Shown here in pieces: positions 11,153 to 22,149 of a stretch of DNA of 64,000 nucleotides. Both the position numbers and the translations under genes were made by a program. Position 1 is the first letter of the stretch. Every line of letters starts with the position of its first letter. Origin of the DNA: Heliopora coerulea (lineage: Eukaryota > Cnidaria > Anthozoa > Scleralcyonacea > Helioporidae); NCBI GenBank assembly GCA_030142905.1, contig JASJOG010000500.1:77554-141553 (forward strand), read 5' to 3'. A model generated the notes under the pieces. It saw only the letters and a list, made by a program, of their open reading frames with translations. It was not told the DNA's origin and did no database searches.

Positions 11153-14100
11153 TTACTGTATTGAACTGAGTCCAAGTTTGGCTCGAAGGTTCTCAAACGG
11201 TCCTCGTGGCAGTGGTTTTGTAAAAATATCCGCAATCATTTCACTTGTTGGACAGTACTTTAATTCAACTGTTCCATCTTGAATTTTTTCTCGAACAAAG
11301 TGAAATTTGATATCGATATGTTTTGTTCTCTTGTGTAGAACAGGATTTCTTGACATGGCTATAGTTCCTTGGTTATCTTCGTTGATAGTAGTTGGACGTG
11401 TACACTCCATTTGCAGGTCCTTTCTTAATTGCCGTAACCATACACATTCCTGTGTTGCTAAGCAGAGAGCGATGTATTCTGCTTCGGAAGTTGACAATGC
11501 CACTGTGGGCTGTTTCTGGCTTGCCCAGCTAATTGCACCATTTGACATCAAAAACGTGTTACCTGACGTAGATCGTCGATCTTCTGAATCTGCAGCCCAG
11601 TCTGCATCGGAATATCCTTCCATTTCTTCACCATCTGCATTATACTGCAAGTGTAGTTTGAGTGTTCCTTTCAAGTACCGAAATACACGTTTCGCAGCAG
11701 TAAGGTGTGCTTCATTTGGGGATGAATTGAACTTTGCCAAAGTATTAACTGCATGGGCTATGTCAGGTCGAGTAGCTATTGCTGCATAGATCAAACTTCC
11801 TACCATCGATTGGTACTGCACAGGATCCACTGGCTTACTGTAACCATCATCCTTTACTAACTTCACATTAACGTCCATTGGGGTTGATACGGGTTTACAA
11901 TCCTGTAGGTTGTACTTGTACAAGATCTTCTTGATATACTGCTCTTTACTCAACAGTAGGACACCATCCTTCTCCTTGATATTTACTCCTAGGCAATAAT
12001 GAAGCTTTCCCATATCCTTCATCTTGAAACGCGCTGCGAGACTGGCTTTCAAGTCAATCATTTCTTCCTCAGTCTCAGTTAACAATATGAGATCATCAAC
12101 GTGTACTGCAACTATTGTGAGATGACCGTTAATACTGCGAATGAAAACGCATGGATCAGCAACGCTTTGCACGAACCCTTGAGATGCCATGAATTCTTTC
12201 AATGAGGTATTCCAACATCTTGGGCTTTGCTTCAGTCCATACAGAGACTTCTTAAGATGACACACGAGATTTTCTTTTCCAGGAACAACATAACCTTCCG
12301 GCTGCTCCATGTAGATATCTTCATTCAGGGTTCCATTCAGGAATGCGGTAACAACGTCCATTTGATGAATGAACATGTTTCTCGAAACAGCAAAGGCCAA
12401 GAGAGCTCGGATCGACGTGAAACGAACAACAGGTGAAAATGTTTCTTCAAAGTCAATTCCATACCTCTGTAGAAAACCTTTTGCAACAAGACGTCCTTTG
12501 AATCTATCAATCTTTCCATTTTCATCGTGCTTCACTTTAAATACCCATTTACAGCTAATTGCCTTTCTTCCAGGTGGGAGAGGTACCAATTCCCACGTAT
12601 CATTCTCCATCAGTGATTGATATTCAGAATCAGCAGCAGCCTTCCAGTTTTCTGCATGATCACTTTCGAGAGCTTTCTTCAAAGTTACCGGCTCTTCAAC
12701 TTGTGTCACATAGAGTGCTGTATGTTTTGCTGTCGATATACCTGCGTATTCGTCATGATAGTAAACTGGTGGCTTTCTTTCTCTCGCTGAACGCCTTGGA
12801 TTAATAAATTTCTTCACTTTTGATTCTTCGTCAAGGCACTCATCATCTTCCTCGTCTAATTCTAACTGCACTTCGTTTGAATGTCCAAAGTCAGTTTCAT
12901 TGAAGGTTACATCTCGGCGGATAAAGACTTTATGCTTGCTCTTGTCATACAATCTGTATCCCTTCTGTGTCAGACTATAACCAACAAATCGCATCTTCAC
13001 AGCTTTCCGGTCGAGCTTCTGACGTAAAGAATCTGCTACGTGAGCGTAGACAGTGCAACCAAAAACGCGGAGATTTGAGATGTCCGGTTTCTTACCATAC
13101 CATCGCTCGAACGGAGTGACTCCTGTCGCGGTTGTGATAACTCGACTTCTGATGTGTGCTGCTGCACGCACTGCTTCCCCCCAGAAACGTTTGGCAACTC
13201 CTGCATGTAGAATCATAGACAGAGCAGCTTCCTGAAGTGTCCTGTTCATTCGTTCGGCGACACCATTCTGTTGCGGTGAATGGGGTACTGTTGTTTCATG
13301 TCGAATTCCTTTCTCCTTCAAATAGTTTTGGAAATCAGTAGACATATATTCACCTCCGTTGTCTGTCCGTAATGTTTTTATTTTACAATCTGCTTGGTTT
13401 GTTGCTGCTGCTTCCCATTCTTTAAATTTGGTCAACACTTCTGATTTGTGTGCGATGGGGTGGACACTTACACATCTAGAGTAGTCGTCAATGAATGTCA
13501 CGAAGTACCTGGCACCACCAAAACTTTCGGTTTTCATTGGTCCAGCAACATCACTGTGAACAAGCTCTAACCTTTTACTTGACTGAACTTCTCCTACTGG
13601 TTTGAAGGGTGCTCGATGCGACTTTCCTTCTGCACAAGCTTCACAGAAATCCAGCTTTCCCGTTCCAGGAATATCAGTACCTGCCACCATATCTCTTGAA
13701 ACCATTTTCTTCATTTGACCTGAATTCAGATGTCCCATTCTTTGATGCCATAGATTGAATCTGCAATTTGAAGTTTCAGCAACTGATGCTTGTTTTCCTG
13801 ATGTGTGAACTTTGCAGTCCAGGCGATACATGTTACCCGCAAGACGACCTCTCGCAACAACTTTACCATGGGAGTTCTTGATCCAGCAAAGTGTGTGTCC
13901 AAATTGTACCACATTACCTTTTGCAGTGACAGCACGAGCACTAAACAAATTTGTCGTTAGCTTGGGGACATACAAGACTTTTGTCATCGTTGATTTCTTC
14001 TCATACTTTTCATTGGGGCCTAGAATCATGGTTATACGTATTTCTCCACTTCCACAGGCGTCAACTGATCGGCCGTCTCCAAGAACAACTGGTTCCAGCA

Positions 14101-14509
14101 CAGGAAATTCTTTATAGTTCACCAGGAGTTCACGGTTTGATGTCATATGTTGTGATGCACCAGAATCGATGATCCAGTTGTCATTACCTTTTATAACACT
14201 TAGACCAACAGTAAATAGATTCTCACCATAATCATATTTCTTTTCACCGTCCCCTTGCACAGGTGCTGCGTTATGCCTTGAGGATTTACTACCATTCCCA
14301 CGATTTCCCTGTCTTAGATTCTGACGTCTCTTTTTATGTGGGCAATTTCGAATGATATGGTTTTCTTCTCCGCATCCAAAACATTTGATAGGCTTTCGAT
14401 CTTGCTTGTTGTGCTGCAATGCGGATTCACCATCATCAAATCCTCCTCCAGTCGCTTTGATCTTGCTTTGTTTACGTTTTTCTTCTTCACTCATCAATGC
14501 TTGATGCAA
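11153..14509 (-). CDS. pol: Copia pol: zinc knuckle, protease, integrase, RT, RNase H (open)
   Basis: An open frame of 1,118 codons is the 3' six-sevenths of a gag-pol polyprotein. Domains in order: CCHC knuckle CFGCGEENHIIRNC (about residue 43), aspartic protease WIIDSGASQHMT (about 112), integrase zinc binder (HQRMGHLN...CEAC), integrase catalytic core (DDYSRC, DNGGEYMS, then QQNGVAERMN), RT with VHVDDLILL as the YxDD-type active site, and RNase H with a C-terminal ADIFTKPL motif typical of copia. The ATG at 14509 is an internal methionine downstream of a stop, not the true start. The frame continues upstream in register through the stops at 14519, 14750 and 15038 to an ATG at 15049. Confidence 0.95.
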   Translation of the reverse strand: MHQALMSEEEKRKQSKIKATGGGFDDGESALQHNKQDRKPIKCFGCGEENHIIRNCPHKKRRQNLRQGNRGNGSKSSRHNAAPVQGDGEKKYDYGENLFTVGLSVIKGNDNWIIDSGASQHMTSNRELLVNYKEFPVLEPVVLGDGRSVDACGSGEIRITMILGPNEKYEKKSTMTKVLYVPKLTTNLFSARAVTAKGNVVQFGHTLCWIKNSHGKVVARGRLAGNMYRLDCKVHTSGKQASVAETSNCRFNLWHQRMGHLNSGQMKKMVSRDMVAGTDIPGTGKLDFCEACAEGKSHRAPFKPVGEVQSSKRLELVHSDVAGPMKTESFGGARYFVTFIDDYSRCVSVHPIAHKSEVLTKFKEWEAAATNQADCKIKTLRTDNGGEYMSTDFQNYLKEKGIRHETTVPHSPQQNGVAERMNRTLQEAALSMILHAGVAKRFWGEAVRAAAHIRSRVITTATGVTPFERWYGKKPDISNLRVFGCTVYAHVADSLRQKLDRKAVKMRFVGYSLTQKGYRLYDKSKHKVFIRRDVTFNETDFGHSNEVQLELDEEDDECLDEESKVKKFINPRRSARERKPPVYYHDEYAGISTAKHTALYVTQVEEPVTLKKALESDHAENWKAAADSEYQSLMENDTWELVPLPPGRKAISCKWVFKVKHDENGKIDRFKGRLVAKGFLQRYGIDFEETFSPVVRFTSIRALLAFAVSRNMFIHQMDVVTAFLNGTLNEDIYMEQPEGYVVPGKENLVCHLKKSLYGLKQSPRCWNTSLKEFMASQGFVQSVADPCVFIRSINGHLTIVAVHVDDLILLTETEEEMIDLKASLAARFKMKDMGKLHYCLGVNIKEKDGVLLLSKEQYIKKILYKYNLQDCKPVSTPMDVNVKLVKDDGYSKPVDPVQYQSMVGSLIYAAIATRPDIAHAVNTLAKFNSSPNEAHLTAAKRVFRYLKGTLKLHLQYNADGEEMEGYSDADWAADSEDRRSTSGNTFLMSNGAISWASQKQPTVALSTSEAEYIALCLATQECVWLRQLRKDLQMECTRPTTINEDNQGTIAMSRNPVLHKRTKHIDIKFHFVREKIQDGTVELKYCPTSEMIADIFTKPLPRGPFENLRAKLGLSSIQ

Positions 14510-14518
14510 TTGGGTCAG

Positions 14519-15049
14519 TTATAGTTCATCACCTTTTGCAGTCAATGTCGTTACCAGGGTATTATACGAACGTGGTAAACTGAGTAACAAGGCCACTATA
14601 TGTTCATCCTCCGGAATTGGTGCTTTGATAGCTGCCAACTGATCAGTGATTACTTTCATCTTGCGTAAATGTTCATCAAGAGAATCAGACTCTTTCATTT
14701 TCATGGAGAAAAATTGTTGCTTCAGAAACAGCTTGTTTGCAGTAGTGTCTCATTCGAAGCGTAACTTCAACTTATTCCATATTTCTTTAGGGTTTTGGCA
14801 TTCAGTTACGAGATAAATAAGATCAGAGTTGATCGACGTAACTAGTAAAGCCTTTGTCTTCTTTTGCGCCTTATCAAACGCTGCTTCTCTGGCAGAACTG
14901 CCCTCTGATGTCTCAGGACGTGTCAAAGATCCATCGATATGTCCAAACAGCTCCCTAGCTTCCAAGATAGCTTGCATTTGATACTTCCATATTTGCCAGT
15001 TCTTCGCACCCTCAAGTTTATCGATTGATAACTTGTCTTACTGAGCCAT
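14519..15049 (-). pseudogene. gag: Copia gag with three in-frame stop codons
   Basis: Same reading frame as pol, with no frameshift. It begins ATG GCT CAG at 15049 and meets TAA at 15038-15040, TGA at 14750-14752 and TAA at 14519-14521. Between the stops the residues are gag-like: a UBN2-type stretch with EARELFGHIDG, then NSDLIYLVTECQNPKEIW, then SDSLDEHLRKMKVITDQL and LLLSLPRSYNTLV. Each stop could have arisen by one C-to-T change. The rest of the element shows almost no decay. Confidence 0.88.
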
Positions 15050-15109
15050 TACGATAAGATAAACGCTCGAAATTAAACCTTCACTTACTTTGTGTAGTTT
15101 TTGCGATAC

Positions 15110-15123
15110 CTGGGCCCAAAACC
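15110..15123 (-). other. Primer-binding site complementary to tRNA-iMet anticodon arm
   Basis: Directly adjacent to the 5' LTR the plus strand reads CTGGGCCCAAAACC. Eukaryotic initiator tRNA-Met has CTGGGCCCATAACC around its CAU anticodon, so 13 of 14 bases match. Drosophila copia and relatives are known to prime from such a half-tRNA-Met fragment; this element appears to use the same mechanism. Confidence 0.82.
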
Positions 15124-15299
15124 TGTTGATTTTGATAAGGTTTAATAGTAAAACATAACAGAGCAAAAAATGTAACAGCAAGAACGTAACAAGAACGTAA
15201 CGAGAACGTACATCCGAGCCCGCATTGCCACTGTACAATGTGTGATACTTAGAGTTATATACAATCAAACAGTCATTGCTGAGTGTCTTATTCCCAACA
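15124..15299 (-). repeat. Copia 5' LTR
   Basis: 176 bp, TGTTG...CAACA on the plus strand, flanked on the right by the CTATT duplication. The promoter for the element should lie here. Confidence 0.95.
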
Positions 15300-17517
15300 C
15301 TATTTGTACCCAGTAACGATTAATAGAAATTTTTTAATGTATGTGATATGTAATATTTTATCCCAAATTACTTTGAAAACGTTTAATGGCGCTTATTTAA
15401 TGTTTACATGTTCGTAAAATAGGGTGTGAAGATTCAAAACAGTATATTAAGGACAGGGAATTGGAACGTCCTGTTCATGTGAAACGCTTTCGTCGAACAG
15501 ATGCTTTTAATATCCTAAAAAGTATCCTGTAATTGTCGTTCTACGCTGACTTTTATTAGAGGTTCCCTCAATCATAGATTATTGGTAGGAATTGATTGGT
15601 TTAGGTATAATGATCTGATGCTATTTTGGATGAATTTAAATCATAATGGTTAAAGTGAATTGTTTGAATCCGGGTGAATCAATATATGACAGTGCTGATA
15701 AAAGTTGATTTTCCAGGTTCGAGTAGCTGTGAAAAAGGCTGTCTGTGGTGTTTCTTATATAACTTACTCTGTACGTGTAAGCTTACAGCACAAACAACAA
15801 AAAACACCTTGTAATTTAGGGTGCTGGTATACATGTATGTCAACTAGGAACAAGAACCACTGAACCAGTCACAACAGTTATCAATACCATACACAAATTA
15901 AAGTAATTTGAGACTTGAGACAAACCATTGAACAATACTCACTTTAAACCACCTAATCACCCTGACAGCACTAAGAAAATAAACCAACATACAACACTAA
16001 CTACTGCACACCACAAACTGCAAAGTCCATGTGAACAACTCACATGACCTAACAAATGAGATACATAAGTAGGCAAACACTAAATGTTGTTCTGTGCTCA
16101 ACTCTGGAGATAACCATAGCTGAGACCATCAAAATATGAGTCACAACAAAGACAGTACCACACTCTTTCCCAATAGTGCTTCAATGTGGATGATCAAATT
16201 TCACCAACTATTATACCATTATTATTGATTCTCAAAGTTACAGATCAAGACTTTTTATTTAATGTTGATGGCATAGAGATGAAATAGTATATGACATCAA
16301 ATTATTGGAGGTTTATATTGATTCCAAACGTTTGTGTAATGTAAATAAGCAGCTTCTCATAATAATGGGTTTTAAGATCAAGTCCAGTGCCATATGAAGA
16401 TGGCTCCACTGGGGTGCTTGCCCTGGCACAATGCTTTTTGGAGCAACATTTTCAGCAACAAAAAGTCCACTTTTTGGTCTTTTTTCTAGATTCAAAAAAA
16501 TTTGGTAACACTCAACAAAATGTTAAATTAATGACTTGACTTTTTGTCATTAGTTGATGACTTTGCAGCTGCCAAGGCTTAGCATTGCCTGTTTTAAATT
16601 TTTAATTACATTTTAAGAAATAAAAAAAAAAAAAACATACAAAGTACCCCATTTAGTTGTATAGCAGTAGTAGTGGTATACAACTATTATGATATCATGA
16701 GCATAGAGTGTGTTAGAGAGGGCCTAGAAAGTAACCTCAACAGAGTTTGCCCCTGGCAAATTACCACCTAGTTATGCCTCTACTCAAGCCTCATTAAATT
16801 GGGCATTTATATGGCTTTTTTACTGAGAAGTTTGTAATGCCCAAAATACTGACAACCTAGAGTTATTAATATGTAATCAGGGAATGAGACTAGTTACAGG
16901 TTACACCAGGTGAAAAGGAATTTAATTTACTCTTAGTAAAGACAACAAAGCATTACATAAGGGCTAAATAAACAACCAAACAGTATAAGAAACTCCAAAA
17001 AAAAAATCAGTTAATTATATTTAAGATTAACCCATTTAGGACATAAAAATAGAATACTGTGTAGACAGTGATAAATAAGGTAAAAAATTCAAAGTTTGGT
17101 GACTGCCATGACTGATCTCAAAGAATTCCAAAAACGTCTGGCATTAACCAGAATAAAATTCTAATGTATGCACTTTGCCCTTTATGGTTTGTCAAGTAGG
17201 CAATTAACCCATTGAGGGGCAGGTGTCCAGCTAAGCTGAATAGAGTTATTTGGCACTAGCCATAATGAAATCTTGCTAAATTTTAATCTTATTTATTTTT
17301 TAATGGAAGATATATTATAATGAAATGAAGGTAAACTAATTTGGTTTTTTTATCTCTTATTTTTCTTTTTATTTTTAACTCTTATTTACAGTAATTCTGT
17401 CATTAAATAAATAAAATAAAAGTAAAACAAAAATATGACTACCCAGTTTAGGTCAAGTGCAGTTTCATGGATGCTTTTAAATTAATTAAGCAATAGTGGG
17501 CTCAATTCAGCAAGCCC
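15300..17517. other. Long AT-rich stretch, no gene recognised
   Basis: No ORF above about 60 codons has any recognisable feature. I see a 14-base A-run near 16622 but no inverted or tandem repeats of note. Confidence 0.5.
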
Positions 17518-17800
17518 TTACCCTAACCTTGCACCTCATCTAAACCCAAACACTAAACCTAACTATAACCTAACCTAACCTAACCTAACCTAACCTAACC
17601 TAACCCTTACCCTTACCCTTACCCTTACCCTTACCTTTACCCTTACCCTTACCCTAACCCTAACCCTAACCCTAACCCTTACCCTAACCCTTACCCTATC
17701 CCTATCCTTCTCCCTAAGTCTAACCTTAACCTTAAACTTAACCCTAAACTTAGCCTTAAACCAAACCTTAAACCTAACTTTAAATCTAAACCTATCCCTA
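17518..17800. repeat. Interstitial telomere-like repeat array, mixed units
   Basis: The plus strand runs through CCTAA pentamers (about 17560-17605), then CCCTTA hexamers (about 17605-17655), then CCCTAA hexamers (about 17650-17690), and degrades on both sides into CCTTA and CCTAAA variants. CCCTAA is the standard metazoan telomere unit; the pentamer and CCCTTA blocks are variants of it. The array is internal, so it may be a healed break, a telomerase-seeded insertion or a simple satellite. Confidence 0.88.
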
Positions 17801-18031
17801 AAAGGTCAGAGGTTTGTAAGTGTCCGCTAAACTGCACTCTTGCTATGAATTTTTTGTGAACCAAACCCATCCTATAACCTTGACCACATATCACGGGGGG
17901 GCATGCCTCTTCACCCACCATAGTGAACGCGAATGAGATACTTATTTTTGATTGGTACAGTTACTGGTTGACAAAAGAGATGTTAAGGTAGATGAACGAT
18001 CTTAGAGCCCAATACTCAGAAAATGATTTCT

Positions 18032-18107
18032 GAGCCCCAGACGGGGATCGAACCTGCTACCTTCTGATGACCGGTTAGACGCTCTAACCATTGAGCTACC
18101 GAGACTC
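18032..18107 (-). pseudogene. tRNA-like sequence, left arm
   Basis: On the minus strand it has an A-box (TAGCTCAATGG) and B-box (GGTTCGATCCC), and acceptor, D and T arms can be drawn. The anticodon loop reads CCGGTCA, with C in place of the invariant U33. The mismatched anticodon and T stems and the repeat context make this a tRNA-derived repeat rather than a working gene. Confidence 0.65.
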
Positions 18108-18363
18108 AGATGGTGAGCTAAGGTGCAAATTCGATATATATGTGCGACCTAAGCGGAAGCCACTATATATTAATAATGATTGAAGCAGTTTGATGTTTGA
18201 GAAACGTGAGAGCTTGGATATATTGAGGTAGATGAACGATCTTCAAGCTCAATACTCAGAAAATGATTTCTGAGCCCCAGATTTCTGACGCCCATTATTA
18301 ATATATAGTGGCTTCCGATTAGGTCGCACATATATATCGAATTTGCACCTTAGCTCACCATCT

Positions 18364-18439
18364 GAGTCTCGGTAGCTCAATGGTTAGAGCGTCTAACCGG
18401 TCATCAGAAGGTCGCGGGTTCGATCCCGGTCTGGGGCTC
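18364..18439 (+). pseudogene. tRNA-like sequence, right arm
   Basis: Inverted partner of 18032-18107, with the same A-box, B-box and CCGGTCA loop; the formal anticodon would be GGT (Thr). It differs in the T arm (GCGGGTTCGATCCCGGT). The C at position 33 and imperfect stems argue against a functional tRNA. Confidence 0.65.
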
Positions 18440-18669
18440 AGAAATCATTTTCTGAGTATTGGGCTTGAAGATCGTTCATGTACCTTAATATATCCAAGCT
18501 CTCACGTTTCTCAAACATCAAAAGAGAGCTCGCAGACTGATAAGAGAAGTGATCATGTAAGTTGTCTACTAAAATGTACCATCATGCTCTTTCACAATTG
18601 ATTTCTTCTAATTGTGATTTGGATTTTTCAGTCTTTACGTTTTTCACTGTACATTAAATGTTTTTCTGT

Positions 18670-19502
18670 TTATTACCAGAAAATATACTATCGTTACCGC
18701 CAACCTTGAACTTATGAACGCGAAAATATTTTTATTTTATCGAATCAACACTCATTCACATATTTGTCACGTTTATTTAAAATTTTTTGCACAGAAAGTA
18801 ACATTCATTAGCATATATGTACGTAACCATTTGCATAAAAAGGCCATTCAAGAGCATTAAGAAACGACCATTAACACCATTCTACTACACATTGGGGAGA
18901 ATAAGATTGAATTATCCAAGACATTTGTCTGGTCTGTTTTAGGGTCGATTCAAAGCTATATGGAATCATAATCTGTATTTTTGGAACTATTAACGAACTT
19001 TAGTTCACGGCAATTTGTTAGCACACACACACATCAACTTTGACGTCTTTGAAAAAAATCTATTTCGCGGTCAAAGCTTATACAGCACTGAAAGCTTAGA
19101 TCGCGAAGTTTTCATTGCTAAGCATTTTTTTTAAAGAAGTGAGAATTGACGTGTGTTAGCAAAGTGCTGTGAACTAAAGTTCATTACAGATTGAAATATA
19201 CATGATACGATTCCATAAACTCTTAAATCGACTTTGCAACAGACTGGACAAACGTCGCGCGTAATTTAAATTCTGTTGTTCCTAGTGTATGGCAGAATAG
19301 TGTTAATGGTCATCTGCTGGCGCTATTGACTACTCTTTCATGCAAATGGTAGCATACCCATGCTACTAATGTAACTTTCTGTGCAAAAATTTTAAATGAA
19401 CGTGACAAAGGAGTAAATAGGTATCGATTCAACAGAGTGAATGTATTTTCGCTTCAGTGAGTTGGAGGTTAGCGTTAATGATAGTACATTTTCTGATAAT
19501 GA
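18670..19502. mobile_element. 833-bp foldback element, copy 1
   Basis: The whole segment is an imperfect palindrome with arms of about 390 bp. The left arm starts near TTATTACCAGAAAATATACT and the right arm mirrors it as TTTCTGATAATG. Shared landmarks are TTAACGCCAACC-type sequence, TTTAAAATTTTTGCACAGAAAG and the CATTAACAC...ATTCT block. An inner inverted pair (GAACTTTAGTTCAC / GTGAACTAAAGTTC) may be a nested element. A second family member is at 46433-46862. No coding sequence. Confidence 0.85.
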
Positions 19503-20265
19503 TTAGTATTTTGGAAGAGAGTAAAACTTAATATCATATCGATAGAAAAACCTTTGCATACAGGACTATTGGCAACAAAAGTGTTTTACCGATTTCTATG
19601 AAAATAGTGACGTCTCAAAATAGCTGATTTCCACTGAATGACAATTCAATACGAGCTTGTTGACTCCCCTGTTTTTTCTTTTTATTTATTTTTTTATTAG
19701 TACTTCAACTATTTACAACCAACATGTGGATCATCATATATATATATAAGAACAAAGTGCTGCTTGGGTAGTGTTGAATGAAGTGTAACAAGCCAATATA
19801 GGATACAGGGTTGCTGAAATTTATACGGAAGGATTAACTGGTGTCTTCGAGCGAACGCCCTTCACCGAAGGGAAACGGAGCACCTTTGCTTGAAACATCA
19901 GTATCTAGTCTCGTAAGTTTAAGTAGTTCCATGACCCGTTTCGACCATCATGAAACCGGGTAATGTGAACTTTGTTTTAATGTAGAGTCATGCTTTCTTC
20001 TATTGAAAATAAAACTGCATTGCAGTTTTCAATAATCATTCTGTAGAGTGCCCATTAAGAATAATTTGTTCTTTCAGTGCTCGTTTTTAAGTCAATTCCA
20101 AATTAATGACAAGCAATTGTCTTTTTGGAACGTTACGATTACTGGAGGAACATGTAGTCAATTGTTTTGAGAAGTGGTATATTGTGCTCAGAAGATTTCG
20201 TGCCCATGACATTCGATTTCTTTCTTCTCCAAAATATTTTAATACATGGAAACACATGTACAGAA
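19503..20265. other. Non-coding stretch, no gene recognised
   Basis: A short AT dinucleotide run occurs at 19737-19750. Nothing else is recognisable before the foldback element. Confidence 0.5.
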
Positions 20266-20830
20266 ACATTCTAAGTGCCAACCTGTGTAAAATATTCGAA
20301 GTGTCAACCCCCGTTAAAATATTCTTAGTGCCAACCGATGTAAAAATTTTCCAAGTACGGGCGTGTGTAACTTGTGTCAACTTATGTAAACATATGCTGA
20401 GTGTCAACCCAATAAGGTTTTTTGAAAACGGCTCGATATGTGTAAAAATATTCTAAGTGCCGCTACATAAAAAATGCTGAGCAGAACATGAAAAGAGATA
20501 GTGCAATTATTAAAACTTTTTCCTCCCCTACCTTTTAACCAAGCCTTCCTCTTTCCCCCTCGATGTTCCAGCTTCTGTTTATCTTTTTCTTGCTAGTTTA
20601 TGTCTTCTTTCTCACAATTTTTTTCTTACGCTTTATTCTTATTCCTTGATATTTCTTACTAGTAATTTCTTCATCTTCGTTGACTTCCTGCTGTCCAAAT
20701 TTATTACTTTCCCTAAGGCTCGTCATTCCTCGAACTTCATCCAGCTCATGAATAATTTGGAATTTTTGCATGAAGTAATCGACAATCATTCACCAGCATT
20801 CCAACCTTCATACTCTCGCACTAACTTAGT
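20266..20830 (+). repeat. Left inverted arm of the foldback-like element
   Basis: Matches 23840-24256 in inverted orientation with frequent substitutions. It begins with four or five ~34-bp units containing AAGTGCCAACC, continues through a pyrimidine-rich stretch (about 20520-20600) and ends in a CCAACCTTCATACTCTCGC segment. Confidence 0.75.
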
Positions 20831-22149
20831 CGCCTTAACAAACGAGTCGTTTAGAATTTCATGCCCATTGACCCTTGACATTCATACCTAAACAATTTAT
20901 TCTACTTCCCAGTCCGACAAAAATTCACGTCATGACATTGAAAGTCGAAATCTTGCATTGAAATAATCGACAGCCACCTATCAGGATTCGAACACGCCGA
21001 CTCTCACACGAAGGTATACGCCTTACCCAGTCAGCCATTTAAGACTTGACGCGAGGTACCGTTTGATTATCATACTTAAACCAAAGTTTCCTAAGTATTA
21101 CTTGATCAAAAAGGCACAACACCGTACAAAAGTTTAAAATTTTACTTGGAAATAATGGATAGCCATGAATAAACTCCTGTAAACGTTTACACGCTAGTAG
21201 AGTCATTGACTTTGCTAGGTAACCCGTTTGAAAGCCGAGGTTGACCTGGGTTGGCGTGGACGTAAAGGTGTGAAATTTTGTTCGAATCATGTAAATACGG
21301 GTTGAACTGACTAGGGTTCGTGTGAAGTGGTGCTAGATGCATGATTCCGGGTTCATTATTTTACTCGAGCGCGTGATCGCTAACACGGATCAGCCGCTTC
21401 ATCGTCCCGGGTGGCGTGAACCAGCCTCGGAAGGCTGGCAACCCAGGACCCATGTAACATAATTTCGTGACAACCTAGATTGGCAGCGAACCCGAGTTCG
21501 TATAACAGGCCCTGAGAAGGTTTGAATCTTTTTACACTCGAACAAAGTCGCTCACCTTACCTACCGAGCCTTTTAGTACTTCACGCCAGTTAACATTTGA
21601 CAGGCGTTTCCTAAGCATCAATCTATGCCAAAAAGGCGCCGTACCATGTTGAGTCGAACGTTAACGTGGAAATAATCGATACTCATCCCAGAAGATTCGA
21701 ACCGTCATACTCTCGCACGACAGTTTCGAAACGAAATAGAAAACTATCTTTTTAGTAATATTCTCAACACCGTAATTAAATCTTTGAATTTAACTTTGTT
21801 CTGACGAAGTCTCGTATATAAACAGCGAAAACTCTCTATCAGTCGGTACAGTACATTCGTAAATTGTCGAACATCGAACAGGAATTCCTTGACGCAGGGC
21901 TAATGTCCTCTGATGTTGCCCGACGCAACGATACGCTAGAAATAAAAAAAGCTTTTTAAATATGCTTTTAATTAGTGATTTTTGCTAGGCTCTACTGTTC
22001 ATCGTACGCATAAGATTTCTGCCTGGAACTTCAATCGCTAAAATATATAAATGTGTTATCATCCGTGACAATTCCCTGATGAACAGTTCATTTTTCCCAG
22101 ACAGGAGGGTAAAGGTTTCCCGAAGGAAGCTTTAAGCCCGTCTGCCCTC

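Larger units (their letters stand above)
10958..15299 (-). mobile_element. Young Ty1/copia LTR retrotransposon
   Basis: A 4,342-bp element on the minus strand. Its two 176-bp LTRs (15124-15299 and 10958-11133) start TGTTG and end CAACA, and I find only one difference between them (plus strand GTGCGATAC versus GTGTGATAC). Both ends are flanked by the 5-bp duplication CTATT (10953-10957 and 15300-15304). Domain order is gag zinc knuckle, protease, integrase, RT, RNase H, which defines copia. The pol region is open for 1,118 codons, but gag holds three in-frame stops. LTR identity shows recent insertion. The primer-binding site complements an internal tRNA segment rather than the 3' end. Confidence 0.96.
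17980..18485. repeat. ~500-bp palindrome carrying two tRNA-like modules
   Basis: Two copies of one unit lie tail to tail. The outer ends read AAGGTAGATGAACGATCTT at 17982-18002 and, inverted, AAGATCGTTCATGTACCTT at 18467-18485. Each arm holds CTCAGAAAATGATTTCTGAG, a 76-nt tRNA-like segment and a common tail (GGTGAGCTAAGGTGCAAATTC). A third partial copy of the outer end sits in the middle (18225-18280). A further partial copy is at 36138-36270, so this is a dispersed family. Confidence 0.85.

Noticed and set aside
11307..11789. 160-codon plus-strand frame
   Set aside because: Antisense shadow of the copia RT/RNase H coding region.
18364..18439. Functional tRNA-Thr (GGT)
   Set aside because: U33 is replaced by C, the anticodon and T stems contain mismatches, and the sequence is part of a palindromic repeat with further broken copies.
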